The translations under genes were made by a program, and so were the position numbers. 52,071 nucleotides of DNA from a virus. Positions within the stretch are counted from its first letter, which is position 1, and every line of letters starts with the position of its first letter. A model generated the notes under the pieces. It ran no database searches, was not told the DNA's origin, and saw nothing but the letters and a program-made list of their open reading frames with translations. Below are positions 24,401 to 34,064 of the stretch, one piece after another. The stretch is taken from the IMG/VR virus record IMGVR_UViG_3300030329_003799, positions 1-52,071 of that record. One strand, given 5' to 3'.

Positions 24401-27400
24401 ATTAGCTGATACTTCATCCATGGAATATACTGCGGTTCCAGCAGGATTTACATGTATAATTAGAGCTAATACTAGTGAATCAGCATTAGGTGCGCCTTTG
24501 TTAGAATGGGAAGATGCTATGCTACCTTGGAATCCAAGTATTCAAGAAAGTGAGTATATAGGTCAAGCTTATACTAGAGAAGAATGGGATGGCACTTGTC
24601 CTGAGAATGGAATTAAAGTTGAATATATAGGGAAAATATGGGACGATGAGACTAATGCTTTTATAGACAATCCAGCAGGAACGGCTATTGACAGACCTAT
24701 TGATAGTCCAACATCAAATCGTCCATATGAAATATGTGTTTTTTCTAGAAATCATGGTCCTCATAGAGATGCTGGTTCAAGAGGAGGTATGACTCCTATA
24801 AAAAATACTATGTCAATAGTAAGTAATTCAGATAAAACTATAGGATTTTATGCATATATAGAAGACACATATTATAGGCATTTAGTAACTAATGAGTGGA
24901 TAAGAAACACTGGAAGTTTTAGCTTTGACCATATCTTTAATTGTTATGATGCATATCCAGATGTAAATAGTTATCAAAACGATCAAGCTACTTCAATATC
25001 TGGTTTAGTTTATGTAGTAATAGGACCTTCAAGTCCTGGTTGGGCTAATTATTTTTCATGGGATAGTAATAATAATTTAATTGAAAATGAATTTAATGGA
25101 ATAAAAGAAGATAATTACAGATACTCTAATGGAGATTTCGAATGCCTTCACAATACAGATGGTCAAATACATAAAAGCGAATATCTTCCCTCAGATATTG
25201 GATTGATAAATAATTCAACAAGAACTTTAAGTGGGAGTGTGGGAATTGGAACAAATATTTTATCTGTAAAAGAATCAGATTCAACTAATACAAATTTAAT
25301 TGCAGAAGAAATTATAGATTACAGCAAAACTCCCTGGACTACAGGGCCTTATGCAAATTTAGGAAATACTGGCTATACTATGTTTAGTCCGATGAGATTA
25401 GCTAATATAGCTTCTACATCAAGCCCTAGTACTGGAGATTATATTTATGGTCGTATTGAAATTGAATTTAGTGCTAGTGCTCATACTTTTTGGTTTGAGG
25501 GAGGAACTAATCCAGCAATGTCTGGTTATGAAACAGATACTATATTAACAAAGACAACAATTTCAGGAACATATTCAGGTCCTGCTTCAGATAAAGCTTT
25601 TAGTGTATTTTGTAGTCCTTTAAGAAATACGGCTTTTCATGTTACAGGCATTAAAACTCCTTTTTTAAGAGGTGATACAAATCTTCATAATAAATTTACT
25701 ATAAGATTTTGGAGTCCTAAAAATTTCGATGATGTAGATACTGTTGCAAATCATGATACTAGCACTACATTAGATGCAGCTCATTGCGAATTATATGAGG
25801 GAACATATAGTTTTGCTGACGGAGAAATGTATGATTATAATGCAAATGCTGCAACTACAACAGCTTTGCTTCCTTCAGATAGTGGAGACTTGCCTGATCC
25901 TCGTATAGCAGAAGGTCAAAAAATGAATAGTTATTGGGGACAGGCTGGCCTTACATCTGGAGATATTCAATTTACAAATACATTGATGGTTAATAGACAT
26001 CATAGAGTAGATGATTCAGCTGGAACAGCAGGTGTATTAGGAGCTCCTACTGGAGAGCAGGTTGTTAACACTATAGTTAAAGCTTATGATAATGCAAAAG
26101 CTGGAGGAAGAGCGCATCCTTTTATAACATTAAAAGCTAAAGGGACAGTTGATGCAACAGATAAAAGAACATTAGTCATAGGTTTTACATATCCTCAAGA
26201 TGAAAATGTCCTATGTGAATATGACCATACAGGACCTAATGCTACAGAAGAAAAAAATGTAGGTGGAAGTATTGCTCGGTCGGTAATTCCTCAAACAACA
26301 GACGATCATGCTGCTGAAGGATTGGGTCCAGCAACGGCAGAAATAAGTCAATACATCACTTCTACAATAAATGAAAGTCCTGAATCTTATAAATCTGTAA
26401 ATACTGCTGTTTATAAAGATGCTATTGTTGCAGCTAGTAGTAATGATGATGGAAGTACTTATGTTGATGGGGGTATGGAAAGCAGTAGTGATGAAGAATA
26501 TAGATTGATGAGCAGAACAGGAACTATAACTTTTGGTAAATTATTAACAAAACAAAATCATCAACAAGCTAGTGCTTGGGGCAGTGGAGCAGAAAAAATG
26601 GCGTATCAATCCTATTCTTTAGATATAGGTTCTACCTTAATAACAGCTCCTGGTTCTTTGATTATAGTGGGGCATCAATTAGGAACATATCATGAAGGTA
26701 GATGTGTAGGTTGGAGTGATAAAGACAACCAAGAAGACGCATGTGTAGTAGGAGATGAAGACCATCCTAATACTAGTTTTGTTAGAACAGGTAGTGCTAA
26801 GTTTGAACCTAAAAAGAAATATTTTTATAGACTTTCATTTACTTATGATGGATATCAAGAAAGCCCATTAGGAGCTACTGTATGGACACATGATATGAAT
26901 TTAATTACAGATACTGCTGCTCAAAGCTCTGGATATGATTCTTTAAAAATAACTTTAAAGTTAAGAGATGTAAGTAAAAGAGTTACTCACGTTACTTTAT
27001 GGAGAAAGGATGATACTGAAGAAGCCTTATATAGAAGCGTACAGCAGGTATCTTTAGCAACTGGTTGGATTAATACTGGAGAATCTAGAATGAAAACAAT
27101 TACAGATGATGGCAGAGAAGGTCCAAGTTATGAAGCTTTAACTGGATTATCTTCAACAATGTTATCATCTTCTTTACATTATTCTTTAGCTACAGTGTCT
27201 AATAATATGATGTTTGTAGGGAAATCTACTATTAAAGAAACAGGAGAGCATTATCCTAATATGTTGTTTAGGTCACAACCAGGTAACTTTTCTATTTTTA
27301 ACTGGATAAATGATTATTGTAAACTACCTAATATTCCAAATGCTATAGCTTCTATGAATAATGTTTTATATGCATGGGATGATAGCAGAATGTTTATTAT

Positions 27401-28061
27401 TGACCCTCTTCAAATGTATGTTAGAGAAACATATGAAGGAATAGGATGTTTAGGGAAAGAATCAGTTATTGTTTCTGAAACAGGAATGTTTTGGTTTGAT
27501 ACAACAAACGTATATTTATTACCTAGAACTGGAGGAATAGATTATGTTGGAAATAAAATTTTAACAAGTGAACATGGTATAGGATGGCAAGAAATATCTC
27601 CTGATGTTCCTTTTCAGGCTATTTTTGATTCAAAAAGAAAAGCTTTTGGAATGATGCAATTATACAGACCAACACAATTCTTTACTAATGAACAACTTGA
27701 AAATGAAGAAGTGTCAAGATCTGGTCAAAACAGTTTAGATATATTAAATATTTTAAATAAAAAATTATCTATGAAACTTAATACACAATTTCCTAAAGCA
27801 AAAGAAGAGGCATTGAGTACTTATATTTATAACAACAAACAATTGAGTTTGATAAGAAGATTAGAATCTAGTATATTATCATCAAAATCTCCTAAAAGAA
27901 TTAAAGAAGGAAGATTAAATAATTGGTTAAGTCAAAACAATAGACTTATTAAAGAATTAGGCACTTTTTTTACTTATAATTTGCCTCCAAAATTAATAAT
28001 TTTAGCTACAATAGTTATACTTAAACAATCAATAAGAAATAGGACTTATGGCACTCAGTAA
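21447..28061 (+). CDS. giant tail nozzle/fibre protein, 2204 aa
   Basis: GTG start overlapping the previous TAG. The first 650 residues are Trp- and His-rich beta repeats, possibly a receptor- or glycan-binding region. About 670-770 is fibronectin-III-like (SIHQDDIEHIKSFRFKKSET...YFARCKPI). About 1780 to 2090 matches the propeller part of nozzle proteins: YFYRLSFTYDGYQESPLGAT, SNNMMFVGKSTI, MLFRSQPGNFSIFNW, ASMNNVLYAWDDSRMFIID and GMFWFDTTNVYLL. The last 110 residues are helical with a hydrophobic stretch (PPKLIILATIVIL). Its stop overlaps the 1538-aa gene by 14 bases. Probably forms the tail tip that seals and opens the DNA channel. Confidence 0.6.
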   Translation: MSTYGIPDIFSQMLSGGCVTAIRSNTTTTSFYSPGANRWFQFCFKTNSDVNDNSGTWDSDTQGWYLISTRTPEIQDSWEECLIYGVSDVNSGLERKVSFMASQGLRPSLDHALGSIFEHFNVHGDSLLDTWEVDPTGHTPVYVTPNDYNGWNAFAHPVQYHHLIDPEWNEVSLTLHIAHWNPIYIAYSKWSYNIQENSFTQMKPNNFGIDGAATNAFYNLGISNQDSDLIESLADLQTAGAAVGNLLNVHNTIPNHPWHQWVASNNFNYQYGLANPLFPNMIYWDGSDWTGSADHIMGMVHNRYSWVKLFVINQQAKIAYNDAWMEDHTDSDFSRMHHGRAWMFQEPDGSWTPPPYTWYAELEAAHSGENNDFTDGGRRSRDFVSCEVPAMIPSMNPNADMLLNVYADHGSNPSEKYFYWNKTALNVDIGSNFEPSFNDSPMEEAFSYPVEYKGGFGGELQIIPDRDNSRRIAFYFGNLWDINREKMHYIVNWAVLDNNFDPSWKVQNIEVDPVIGFITNSIDFTNGDPSSLPLQPWTKMVVNSWAGTINFLYMRDGGLVYKKKLALKDIPSLGESTNLNEIIGPEEYLFSALNQLPGTTLAWFQSQDLTSGMTGRHLLTGETTDSNSLIVHAFDVDFVPGFGDIVDFNIKELRTNLIIVDFSIHQDDIEHIKSFRFKKSETEILSADFDDGLDGYDEVLIENLDYKEDGELRRYEYKYTGLQTGVSYFARCKPILLSELASTNMSNQIQILLPERSKSVSSLQHTVPMNDANGALYVGTGPDILDKPLFIGRLTHTQFGTNLNSIVIDDSECKSPSGEASITTFTNMVPLNGNLNGQLSSYILGYVTGATTLFLIHKDSGTTLKTNQLGITVECACNCLTISGGVWVFEKASSEVHLITIDPGNINTTSITHSYPVNYEPKWAKYGNVDDNYTDRANMIGDTDLVPDLGSPGDYRTDLYGSDDSTLSIANIVEVGSASDAQLYLLADTSSMEYTAVPAGFTCIIRANTSESALGAPLLEWEDAMLPWNPSIQESEYIGQAYTREEWDGTCPENGIKVEYIGKIWDDETNAFIDNPAGTAIDRPIDSPTSNRPYEICVFSRNHGPHRDAGSRGGMTPIKNTMSIVSNSDKTIGFYAYIEDTYYRHLVTNEWIRNTGSFSFDHIFNCYDAYPDVNSYQNDQATSISGLVYVVIGPSSPGWANYFSWDSNNNLIENEFNGIKEDNYRYSNGDFECLHNTDGQIHKSEYLPSDIGLINNSTRTLSGSVGIGTNILSVKESDSTNTNLIAEEIIDYSKTPWTTGPYANLGNTGYTMFSPMRLANIASTSSPSTGDYIYGRIEIEFSASAHTFWFEGGTNPAMSGYETDTILTKTTISGTYSGPASDKAFSVFCSPLRNTAFHVTGIKTPFLRGDTNLHNKFTIRFWSPKNFDDVDTVANHDTSTTLDAAHCELYEGTYSFADGEMYDYNANAATTTALLPSDSGDLPDPRIAEGQKMNSYWGQAGLTSGDIQFTNTLMVNRHHRVDDSAGTAGVLGAPTGEQVVNTIVKAYDNAKAGGRAHPFITLKAKGTVDATDKRTLVIGFTYPQDENVLCEYDHTGPNATEEKNVGGSIARSVIPQTTDDHAAEGLGPATAEISQYITSTINESPESYKSVNTAVYKDAIVAASSNDDGSTYVDGGMESSSDEEYRLMSRTGTITFGKLLTKQNHQQASAWGSGAEKMAYQSYSLDIGSTLITAPGSLIIVGHQLGTYHEGRCVGWSDKDNQEDACVVGDEDHPNTSFVRTGSAKFEPKKKYFYRLSFTYDGYQESPLGATVWTHDMNLITDTAAQSSGYDSLKITLKLRDVSKRVTHVTLWRKDDTEEALYRSVQQVSLATGWINTGESRMKTITDDGREGPSYEALTGLSSTMLSSSLHYSLATVSNNMMFVGKSTIKETGEHYPNMLFRSQPGNFSIFNWINDYCKLPNIPNAIASMNNVLYAWDDSRMFIIDPLQMYVRETYEGIGCLGKESVIVSETGMFWFDTTNVYLLPRTGGIDYVGNKILTSEHGIGWQEISPDVPFQAIFDSKRKAFGMMQLYRPTQFFTNEQLENEEVSRSGQNSLDILNILNKKLSMKLNTQFPKAKEEALSTYIYNNKQLSLIRRLESSILSSKSPKRIKEGRLNNWLSQNNRLIKELGTFFTYNLPPKLIILATIVILKQSIRNRTYGTQ

Positions 28062-31000
28062 AAAGAAAAAAAGAACTAGCAGACAAGTATCTCATATTAA
28101 TGATATCCAGAATTTTACTGCACAAACAGGAGCAATTCAAGGAGAGATAAGGTTTGGGTTTGACATTCCAGACAATTGGTATCCAGGAGGTATTAAGTTT
28201 CATCATTATACTGAAGAAACTCTTCAATATTATTATGACAGTGCTAGGTCAATGGGTGGCAGTGAAACAGGTCTATTTAATTGGTTTCAACCAAATCAAC
28301 CCTATACTAATGCTGATTTATATTTTATTAATAATGGTATTATGATGACGCTTCCAGCAATGAATATAACATCTGAAGATATTCCAGCTATTGAACTTAC
28401 GCCAGGGCATGATATGGAGGGTTCTTATGGTTGGAATCTTAATTATGAAACTATGCGTTCATTGTTAGAAACAGATGCTTGTGCAGACATATGGCATGGA
28501 GATAGGATGAACAGTGGAGTCTATCAGTTCAGTCGTTCAAGGATAGGAAGTCCTTATCCTATTATATCATGGTTAGGAGGGATATTTGAAGATAATGATA
28601 ATCTTACTGACGTAAATGAACATTATGAACCTTCTGCCGATTTTGGATGGCAATTTGCTCCAGAAGTTACATCACCAATTAACATACATAAATGTGTAAT
28701 AGCTCCTTTAACACCAGAAATTGAAGCATTGGGTGCTCCTATTTGGAATACTGATATAGAAGAAGAGATAGGTTGGACTGAATTTAAAAATCAAGAGTTA
28801 AATGAATTTAATATAGGAGAATTTACAGGTTCAGGAACTAATGGACGATGTCGCCCCTTACAAAGCGAAATATGCACTCCAAGAGAAGCCGCAGAAGCAA
28901 TAGCAGCAGCTAATTGGGATTATAATCCTGGGAATAATGAAGATTTTGAAACTCCTATACTTGATGGCTATGTAGTAATAACTGGTTGTAGGTGGGTTCC
29001 TTCAATAGAAGCTAACAATCCTGATCAAACAGTAGGCAAATATGTTTTTGACCCTTCTGATGCACAATTAGCGGTTCCTAATAATGGATTTACTAATGCT
29101 AATATCGACCCTTGTGGAGAACGTAGAGGAGTTGGCATTGTAAGTTATGTAAGACGTGATGGGCCATTTTATGAAGGCCCTGAAAGAACAGACTATATGA
29201 TGAATCCTTGTTTTAATCCTCAATATGGAACTCCTGAAAGTGTTGGGATAACACATGAATTTAAGCAAGGCGGATTTATAGTAGTAGCACGTCCTTATTC
29301 TCCTACAAACGAAGTAGCACTTGATAGTTCTTTAGATCTCTCAGGAGATGTGCCAGAACCTAGCAATGCAATGTTAACTCGTTTTGCAGATAGAAATTAC
29401 GACTCAACAAATTATTGGTCTACTTTTATTTACCCATCTGATGATGAATGGGCTAATGGCAGAATAGAAAGACTAGCAACACCAGGAGAAGGTACTTGGT
29501 ATTTTATGGTTTTTTATTCAACTGGACATCAGGTGTTTTCTGATGAGCCTCATATTTCAGGTACTACTAGTTGTGCAAATCAACAAAATCAAGGAGATAA
29601 TAATGATATAGCAACTTATGGAGGTTTTGGTCCTTTAAGTTCACAGGCGGAATCTATGGGACAACCCTATCTTAATCCTAACTTCCCAATATCAGAGCCT
29701 TTAAGTGCCGCTTTATCAAATCCATGGGAAGATGTTTTGTTACCTATGCATCCTAATAGAAGTGCAATGGTAAATTTTAGACCAGTATTAACTGGTATAA
29801 ATGATAACTTTGCACCTCAAGATGGTATTTTTAGAAGTGAAGTACAATGTAATCTTCATTTAAAACATTATTTAGAATACTACGAACAAACAAGTTCTGA
29901 CGGAAATCAAACTTGGAATATGACAACACTACTTGGAGGGCATTATGGCGATGCTCAAGATATTAATGATGCACTTGGGACAAATTACGATGGAACTGAA
30001 GGTTCTTTGGCAGTAACAACTATTGAACATTATCCTAAATGGAATGGAGCTAAATTAAGAAGTTTAGGAACTGTTACGTTTGCAGAATGGGCAGAAGGAA
30101 GATCATATGCTTCTTCAACGGCTTCAACTGATACTGATGAGTTTCGTTTTAGTATGTGTACAAGTCCTTTTTTAAGAAGGAAGTGGGATAGTTCTTATCA
30201 AACAGATTGGTTTAGAAGCCATAATCAAGGTCAAACAATGCCAGAGTTGATTAAAGAATTATATGATAATAATCATTTAAATAATTTAACAGAAGCTTTT
30301 TTAAATCAACTACATACTTCAATGGGAATAGCAGCTTATGGTTATGGAGATGGAGGAGACCAAAATTATTACAGTTACATTGCGACAATTTATACTTACT
30401 TAACAAACTTTCAATTTAGTACTGCTTGGGATGGAGGTATTCCAAATTTTAATCCTGAAACAGGAGGTTATCCTAGTGGACAAGCTAGAATATCTCAATA
30501 TTATTTAAGACTAGATAATGAATTAGTATTTACATTTGACAGTCAAAGTGTTCCTGATGATTTTATATGTAGAATAATTAACATAACAGAAAGTGGTAAT
30601 TTTACAGAAGTAGCAGATGAAAACGAAGCTCCTGTTTATAACGATTACTTGAAATCAGATTTAATAGATGCTCCATGGTGGGATTTCTTTGGAACATTGA
30701 CATCAAAAGGTATTACAAATGCAAATAGTTTAGATGCAGCAACATTAAAAAGTTATAAAAGATTAGTGCATCCTATAGATACTACTTTTGAGCAAGATGG
30801 AGATTATGAATATTTAGTTTTATGTGGAAGATACAATCCTAGTGCTCCTGTAATTGAAAGTATCACTCCAACTCCATATCAAGGAGGTGGTTATGGAATG
30901 AGGCTTTTTACTGAAACATTTACAAATCAAAATGAATATTCAACACAAAGTACTGAAGAATCTATTATAATAACTGTTAACAACAAAGGGCCTGATTTTT

Positions 31001-32664
31001 CTTTAAATCCTGTTGAGAGTGCAAATCCAGCAGAAGCCACAGGTCAAAGAAGATTAACTAGTTCTTTTACTTCTGATATCCCGATATTGTATACTAACAA
31101 TACAAGCCAAGGTGATTTAGATTTACTTCAAACAACAGGTCCACATGAAGTAGATAATTTTGAGCATGATCTTTATTCATGGGCAGGTTTAAGCTCAACT
31201 GGAGAAGGATATGAATCTTACGATAATATAGCTGTAGCAGGAATCCTAGACTGGGCTGGGAATTATATATCCTCGTTTTCTACTTGGGATTTTGTTTGGC
31301 CATCAGGAAACGGATCAGTGCAAGGAAATATTAACAGGCTATTTCCTTTTGGGCAAGAATACACAATTGATACTTTAGGGATATTAAATTGGGCTTTTCC
31401 TGGGCCAGATGGTTGGGAATATTCAGCAGCTTCAAGTGGCGAATTTCCTAACCAACAATGTATTATTGCTGGTTTTTCAACTTGGCCTGTTCTTCAAAAG
31501 TACTTATTAGCTAACGGTATGTCTTTTGCTGCAGATAATATTTATACTGCAATGGACAATGGATACTGGTCTTATGACTATGCTTATAATCATACTTCAT
31601 TAGGAGATAGATGGCTTTTAGAAAAACAAGCTGATGATAATTATGAAGTAACTGAAGCAGATATATATATGTCTCAAAAATATAATTCAATAAGTAGAGT
31701 AGGTTTTCATGTAATGGAAGAACATATGCCTACCGCTACAGATATTGATGCATGGGATGGGCAGTATGTAGAAAAAATAATTACATTAGCCCCAGTTAAT
31801 GGAGGTAATATATCTACCTATGTTATAAAAGGAGATCCATGGTTTTTGGGAGTTTTTGACACTTTAAGTGGTGAAATAGATAATCATAGTCAACTTAAAT
31901 TTAAAGTTGATTATGGGTGTCTTGCATATGAAAAAGATTGTGTTTTTCCATTTGGAGGCTGGGAACATCCTTCTCAATTAAACCCAACTAGCCCTGTAAT
32001 TGCACATGTTTGTGTAGGTCGTAAAACTACTAAACCTGAACGTATGTCTTCTCCTGCATATTTTACTCCTTTTTCTGAATCTAATTGTGATATAAATCCA
32101 GAATATACTTATGTAGAACCTGATCCTATTGAAATAGAAGATTTTACTGGAGTTAGTAAAAACATTTATTGGTATAGTCCTTTATCTAAAAGATGGGACA
32201 TAGAAAGTGTTCCTAAAATTAGCGCTACTGATAATAATGAAAATATTTTAAATACATTTATGGGTAAAAAAGGTGAAATATTTATAGGCAAAGATGCAGT
32301 ACTAAGTAATGTTTTTCCATTATTAGAAGCAGAAGCTTCAGATTCTTATAAATCTTTTTCTTGGGTATCAAAGAGGATTAATATGAGAGCAGCCTCTCAA
32401 AAGAAAATGTTTTATAAAGTAAGATTAGTAAAATTAAAATCATCTGGAAAGATTACAGTATTTATAAGAACTGATAATTCTTCTTCTTATACTACATTAG
32501 GAGTTACATCAGATATAAGCACAGATTTTAAAATACCAAAATCTTTAAGAAGAGGTAGATGGATTCAAGTTATGGTTGTTAGCGGTGGAGATGAAAGTGA
32601 TAACTTATACCCTGCTACTATATCTTCTTTAACAATAATATGGAGACAGAAGCCAATTAAATGA
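28048..32664 (+). CDS. large tail protein with nozzle C-terminal segment, 1538 aa
   Basis: Starts at ATG 28048 inside the end of the 2204-aa gene, after AGGA, with a Lys-rich N-terminus (ALSKKKKRTSRQ). Most of the protein is Trp/Gly/Asn-rich beta structure without a known domain. The last 170 residues resemble the closing part of nozzle proteins: NIYWYSPLSKRWDIES, GKKGEIFIGKDAVL, then FSWVSKRINMRAASQKKMFY and GKITVFIRTD. I infer that the propeller begun in the preceding gene is completed here after a very large insertion. A separate fibre or spike is the alternative. Confidence 0.55.
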   Translation: MALSKKKKRTSRQVSHINDIQNFTAQTGAIQGEIRFGFDIPDNWYPGGIKFHHYTEETLQYYYDSARSMGGSETGLFNWFQPNQPYTNADLYFINNGIMMTLPAMNITSEDIPAIELTPGHDMEGSYGWNLNYETMRSLLETDACADIWHGDRMNSGVYQFSRSRIGSPYPIISWLGGIFEDNDNLTDVNEHYEPSADFGWQFAPEVTSPINIHKCVIAPLTPEIEALGAPIWNTDIEEEIGWTEFKNQELNEFNIGEFTGSGTNGRCRPLQSEICTPREAAEAIAAANWDYNPGNNEDFETPILDGYVVITGCRWVPSIEANNPDQTVGKYVFDPSDAQLAVPNNGFTNANIDPCGERRGVGIVSYVRRDGPFYEGPERTDYMMNPCFNPQYGTPESVGITHEFKQGGFIVVARPYSPTNEVALDSSLDLSGDVPEPSNAMLTRFADRNYDSTNYWSTFIYPSDDEWANGRIERLATPGEGTWYFMVFYSTGHQVFSDEPHISGTTSCANQQNQGDNNDIATYGGFGPLSSQAESMGQPYLNPNFPISEPLSAALSNPWEDVLLPMHPNRSAMVNFRPVLTGINDNFAPQDGIFRSEVQCNLHLKHYLEYYEQTSSDGNQTWNMTTLLGGHYGDAQDINDALGTNYDGTEGSLAVTTIEHYPKWNGAKLRSLGTVTFAEWAEGRSYASSTASTDTDEFRFSMCTSPFLRRKWDSSYQTDWFRSHNQGQTMPELIKELYDNNHLNNLTEAFLNQLHTSMGIAAYGYGDGGDQNYYSYIATIYTYLTNFQFSTAWDGGIPNFNPETGGYPSGQARISQYYLRLDNELVFTFDSQSVPDDFICRIINITESGNFTEVADENEAPVYNDYLKSDLIDAPWWDFFGTLTSKGITNANSLDAATLKSYKRLVHPIDTTFEQDGDYEYLVLCGRYNPSAPVIESITPTPYQGGGYGMRLFTETFTNQNEYSTQSTEESIIITVNNKGPDFSLNPVESANPAEATGQRRLTSSFTSDIPILYTNNTSQGDLDLLQTTGPHEVDNFEHDLYSWAGLSSTGEGYESYDNIAVAGILDWAGNYISSFSTWDFVWPSGNGSVQGNINRLFPFGQEYTIDTLGILNWAFPGPDGWEYSAASSGEFPNQQCIIAGFSTWPVLQKYLLANGMSFAADNIYTAMDNGYWSYDYAYNHTSLGDRWLLEKQADDNYEVTEADIYMSQKYNSISRVGFHVMEEHMPTATDIDAWDGQYVEKIITLAPVNGGNISTYVIKGDPWFLGVFDTLSGEIDNHSQLKFKVDYGCLAYEKDCVFPFGGWEHPSQLNPTSPVIAHVCVGRKTTKPERMSSPAYFTPFSESNCDINPEYTYVEPDPIEIEDFTGVSKNIYWYSPLSKRWDIESVPKISATDNNENILNTFMGKKGEIFIGKDAVLSNVFPLLEAEASDSYKSFSWVSKRINMRAASQKKMFYKVRLVKLKSSGKITVFIRTDNSSSYTTLGVTSDISTDFKIPKSLRRGRWIQVMVVSGGDESDNLYPATISSLTIIWRQKPIK

Positions 32665-33062
32665 TAGGTAATTTTCAAAGAATAATGAGGCTTATGTTAA
32701 CTAAGCAAAGAAAAGGAGACCCTGAGTCTTCTGGTATAGAATCTCAGAAAGAACAAGAAGATAGTGTTCTAATAGAAAAACTATCAAAAGAAAATGATAG
32801 AGAAATTGATATACTAAAACAAGAAAACAATTCATTAAAAGAAGAAGTTTTAAAATTAAAGCGTACAAAATTATCTTTTAATGTAAAAGTAGTTGGAAAA
32901 GAACTATATGTTAAGGATAATGAAAACAAAGTATGGTATAAAGTTTCAGCAGATTTAATTAAAAAAGATTTAGACAGAAGTAAGATATCTTTAATAGAAA
33001 AGGATAGAGAAGATCAAGATGATAAGGATGCATTAAGAAAATCTTTTCTATCAGCTAAATAA
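32661..33062 (+). CDS. coiled-coil protein, 133 aa
   Basis: ATGA overlap with the preceding tail gene. Residues 37-70 form a strong coiled coil (LSKENDREIDILKQENNSLK, then EEVLKLKRTK), followed by a small beta module (FNVKVVGKELYVKDNENKVWY) and an acidic/basic helix. Probably a tail-associated oligomer or chaperone for the large tail proteins. No family recognised. Confidence 0.55.
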   Translation: MIGNFQRIMRLMLTKQRKGDPESSGIESQKEQEDSVLIEKLSKENDREIDILKQENNSLKEEVLKLKRTKLSFNVKVVGKELYVKDNENKVWYKVSADLIKKDLDRSKISLIEKDREDQDDKDALRKSFLSAK

Positions 33063-33067
33063 AATAC

Positions 33068-33096
33068 TTGTTTTATTAACGATAAATACTTATAAT
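33068..33096 (+). promoter_or_regulatory. strong sigma70-type promoter before the ejection-protein block
   Basis: TTGTTT (33068-33073), a 17-base spacer and a perfect TATAAT (33091-33096) lie in the only clear gap (33063-33121) of the late block. The predicted start is near 33103 and the next gene begins at 33122. This suggests that host RNA polymerase transcribes the internal virion genes. Confidence 0.6.
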
Positions 33097-33121
33097 ATAA
33101 ACGAATAATAGTGAGGTTTTT

Positions 33122-33502
33122 ATGGGGTTAAAGCTACTCAAAGGATATGTTAAAGAAAGATACGGCCATGAGGTCGCAGAAGTACCAGGTGGATATGCTG
33201 TTTATGGTAAACAGTTAGTTAATAATAAGCCAGTTCTTTTTATACAAGATTTCTATGTAGAGCCTTCTGAAAGAGGCTTGACTACAAAGTCATCACCAAG
33301 GCAATTATTTAATTTACTTAAAAATGTCGTAAAGAAAGATAAATTGCATGGTATAATGGCTACTGTACAATTAGATAGTTTAAATGGCAATGACGTTTTA
33401 AAGTTGTTTTTGTATTTAGGTTTTAAGGCTGTAAGAGGTGAGAATACAAGTATATTACTCACTTATGAAACAGACAAAATAAAGGAGAATAATGGGAGCT
33501 AG
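33122..33502 (+). CDS. GNAT-like acetyltransferase fold protein, 126 aa
   Basis: The layout fits a GNAT fold: strand and turn VLFIQDFYVEPSERG (about 39-53, where acetyl-CoA pyrophosphate binding loops usually lie), a helix (SPRQLFNLLKNVVKKD), strand GIMATVQLDS, and a final LFLYLGFKAVRGENTSILLTYE. The usual R-x-x-G-x-G/A loop is poor, so activity may be lost. Similar small proteins are found next to internal virion genes in T7-like phages. First gene after a strong promoter. Confidence 0.55.
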   Translation: MGLKLLKGYVKERYGHEVAEVPGGYAVYGKQLVNNKPVLFIQDFYVEPSERGLTTKSSPRQLFNLLKNVVKKDKLHGIMATVQLDSLNGNDVLKLFLYLGFKAVRGENTSILLTYETDKIKENNGS

Positions 33503-34055
33503 TTCGACAGACCCAAATCTAGTAAGAAGTACAATGCTAAGAGATATGCCTATTGAGCAATTCGAAGAGCTTATGTCTACTGCTCAATCTCGTTCTGCTG
33601 AAATGTGGGAACAAAGCAGAGCTGCTATGGATCCTGATAGTGAAATGAACCAAAGAATGAAAGAAAACATTATGGGTCAACAGCAAGATTTAATGGCTAC
33701 TCAGCAACGTATGGCTATGGCTAATGCTGCTAGAGGTGGTATGGCAGGTTCTGGTATAGCCGCTGCTCAACAAGCACAAATGGGATTACAGGGACAACAA
33801 CAGGGACTAATGGCTGTTCAACAAGGATTAGACCAACAACAAAGACAAGGGATGGGTTTACTCCAAGCATCTCAAGGATTTGCTGGACAAGCTATGCAAG
33901 CTGGAGGAACTATGGGTCAAATGATAGGTGGAGCAAATCAAGCTGCTGTAAATACTATGCTACAAAACACTGCTAATAAAAATGCCTTTGGTCAAACCTT
34001 AGGTATGATTGCAGGTGGTGGTTTTTCAGGTCTATTTAGTGGTTTATCTAGGTAA
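33492..34055 (+). CDS. putative small internal virion protein, Gln/Met/Gly-rich, 187 aa
   Basis: Helical, with unusual Gln, Met, Ala and Gly content (GQQQDLMATQQRMAMANAARGG, with Gly-rich hinge segments and an amphipathic C-terminus ending FSGLFSGLSR). Such composition is typical of podoviral ejection proteins that cross membranes (gp14-type). It overlaps the preceding gene by 11 bases and starts the ejection block. Confidence 0.55.
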   Translation: MGASSTDPNLVRSTMLRDMPIEQFEELMSTAQSRSAEMWEQSRAAMDPDSEMNQRMKENIMGQQQDLMATQQRMAMANAARGGMAGSGIAAAQQAQMGLQGQQQGLMAVQQGLDQQQRQGMGLLQASQGFAGQAMQAGGTMGQMIGGANQAAVNTMLQNTANKNAFGQTLGMIAGGGFSGLFSGLSR

Positions 34056-34064
34056 GGGGTTATA

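Noticed and set aside
28040-28080. Programmed frameshift joining the 2204- and 1538-aa tail proteins at an A-rich run
   Set aside because: The A-run lies after the stop of the first frame, and the second gene has its own ATG with AGGA upstream, so ordinary re-initiation explains it.
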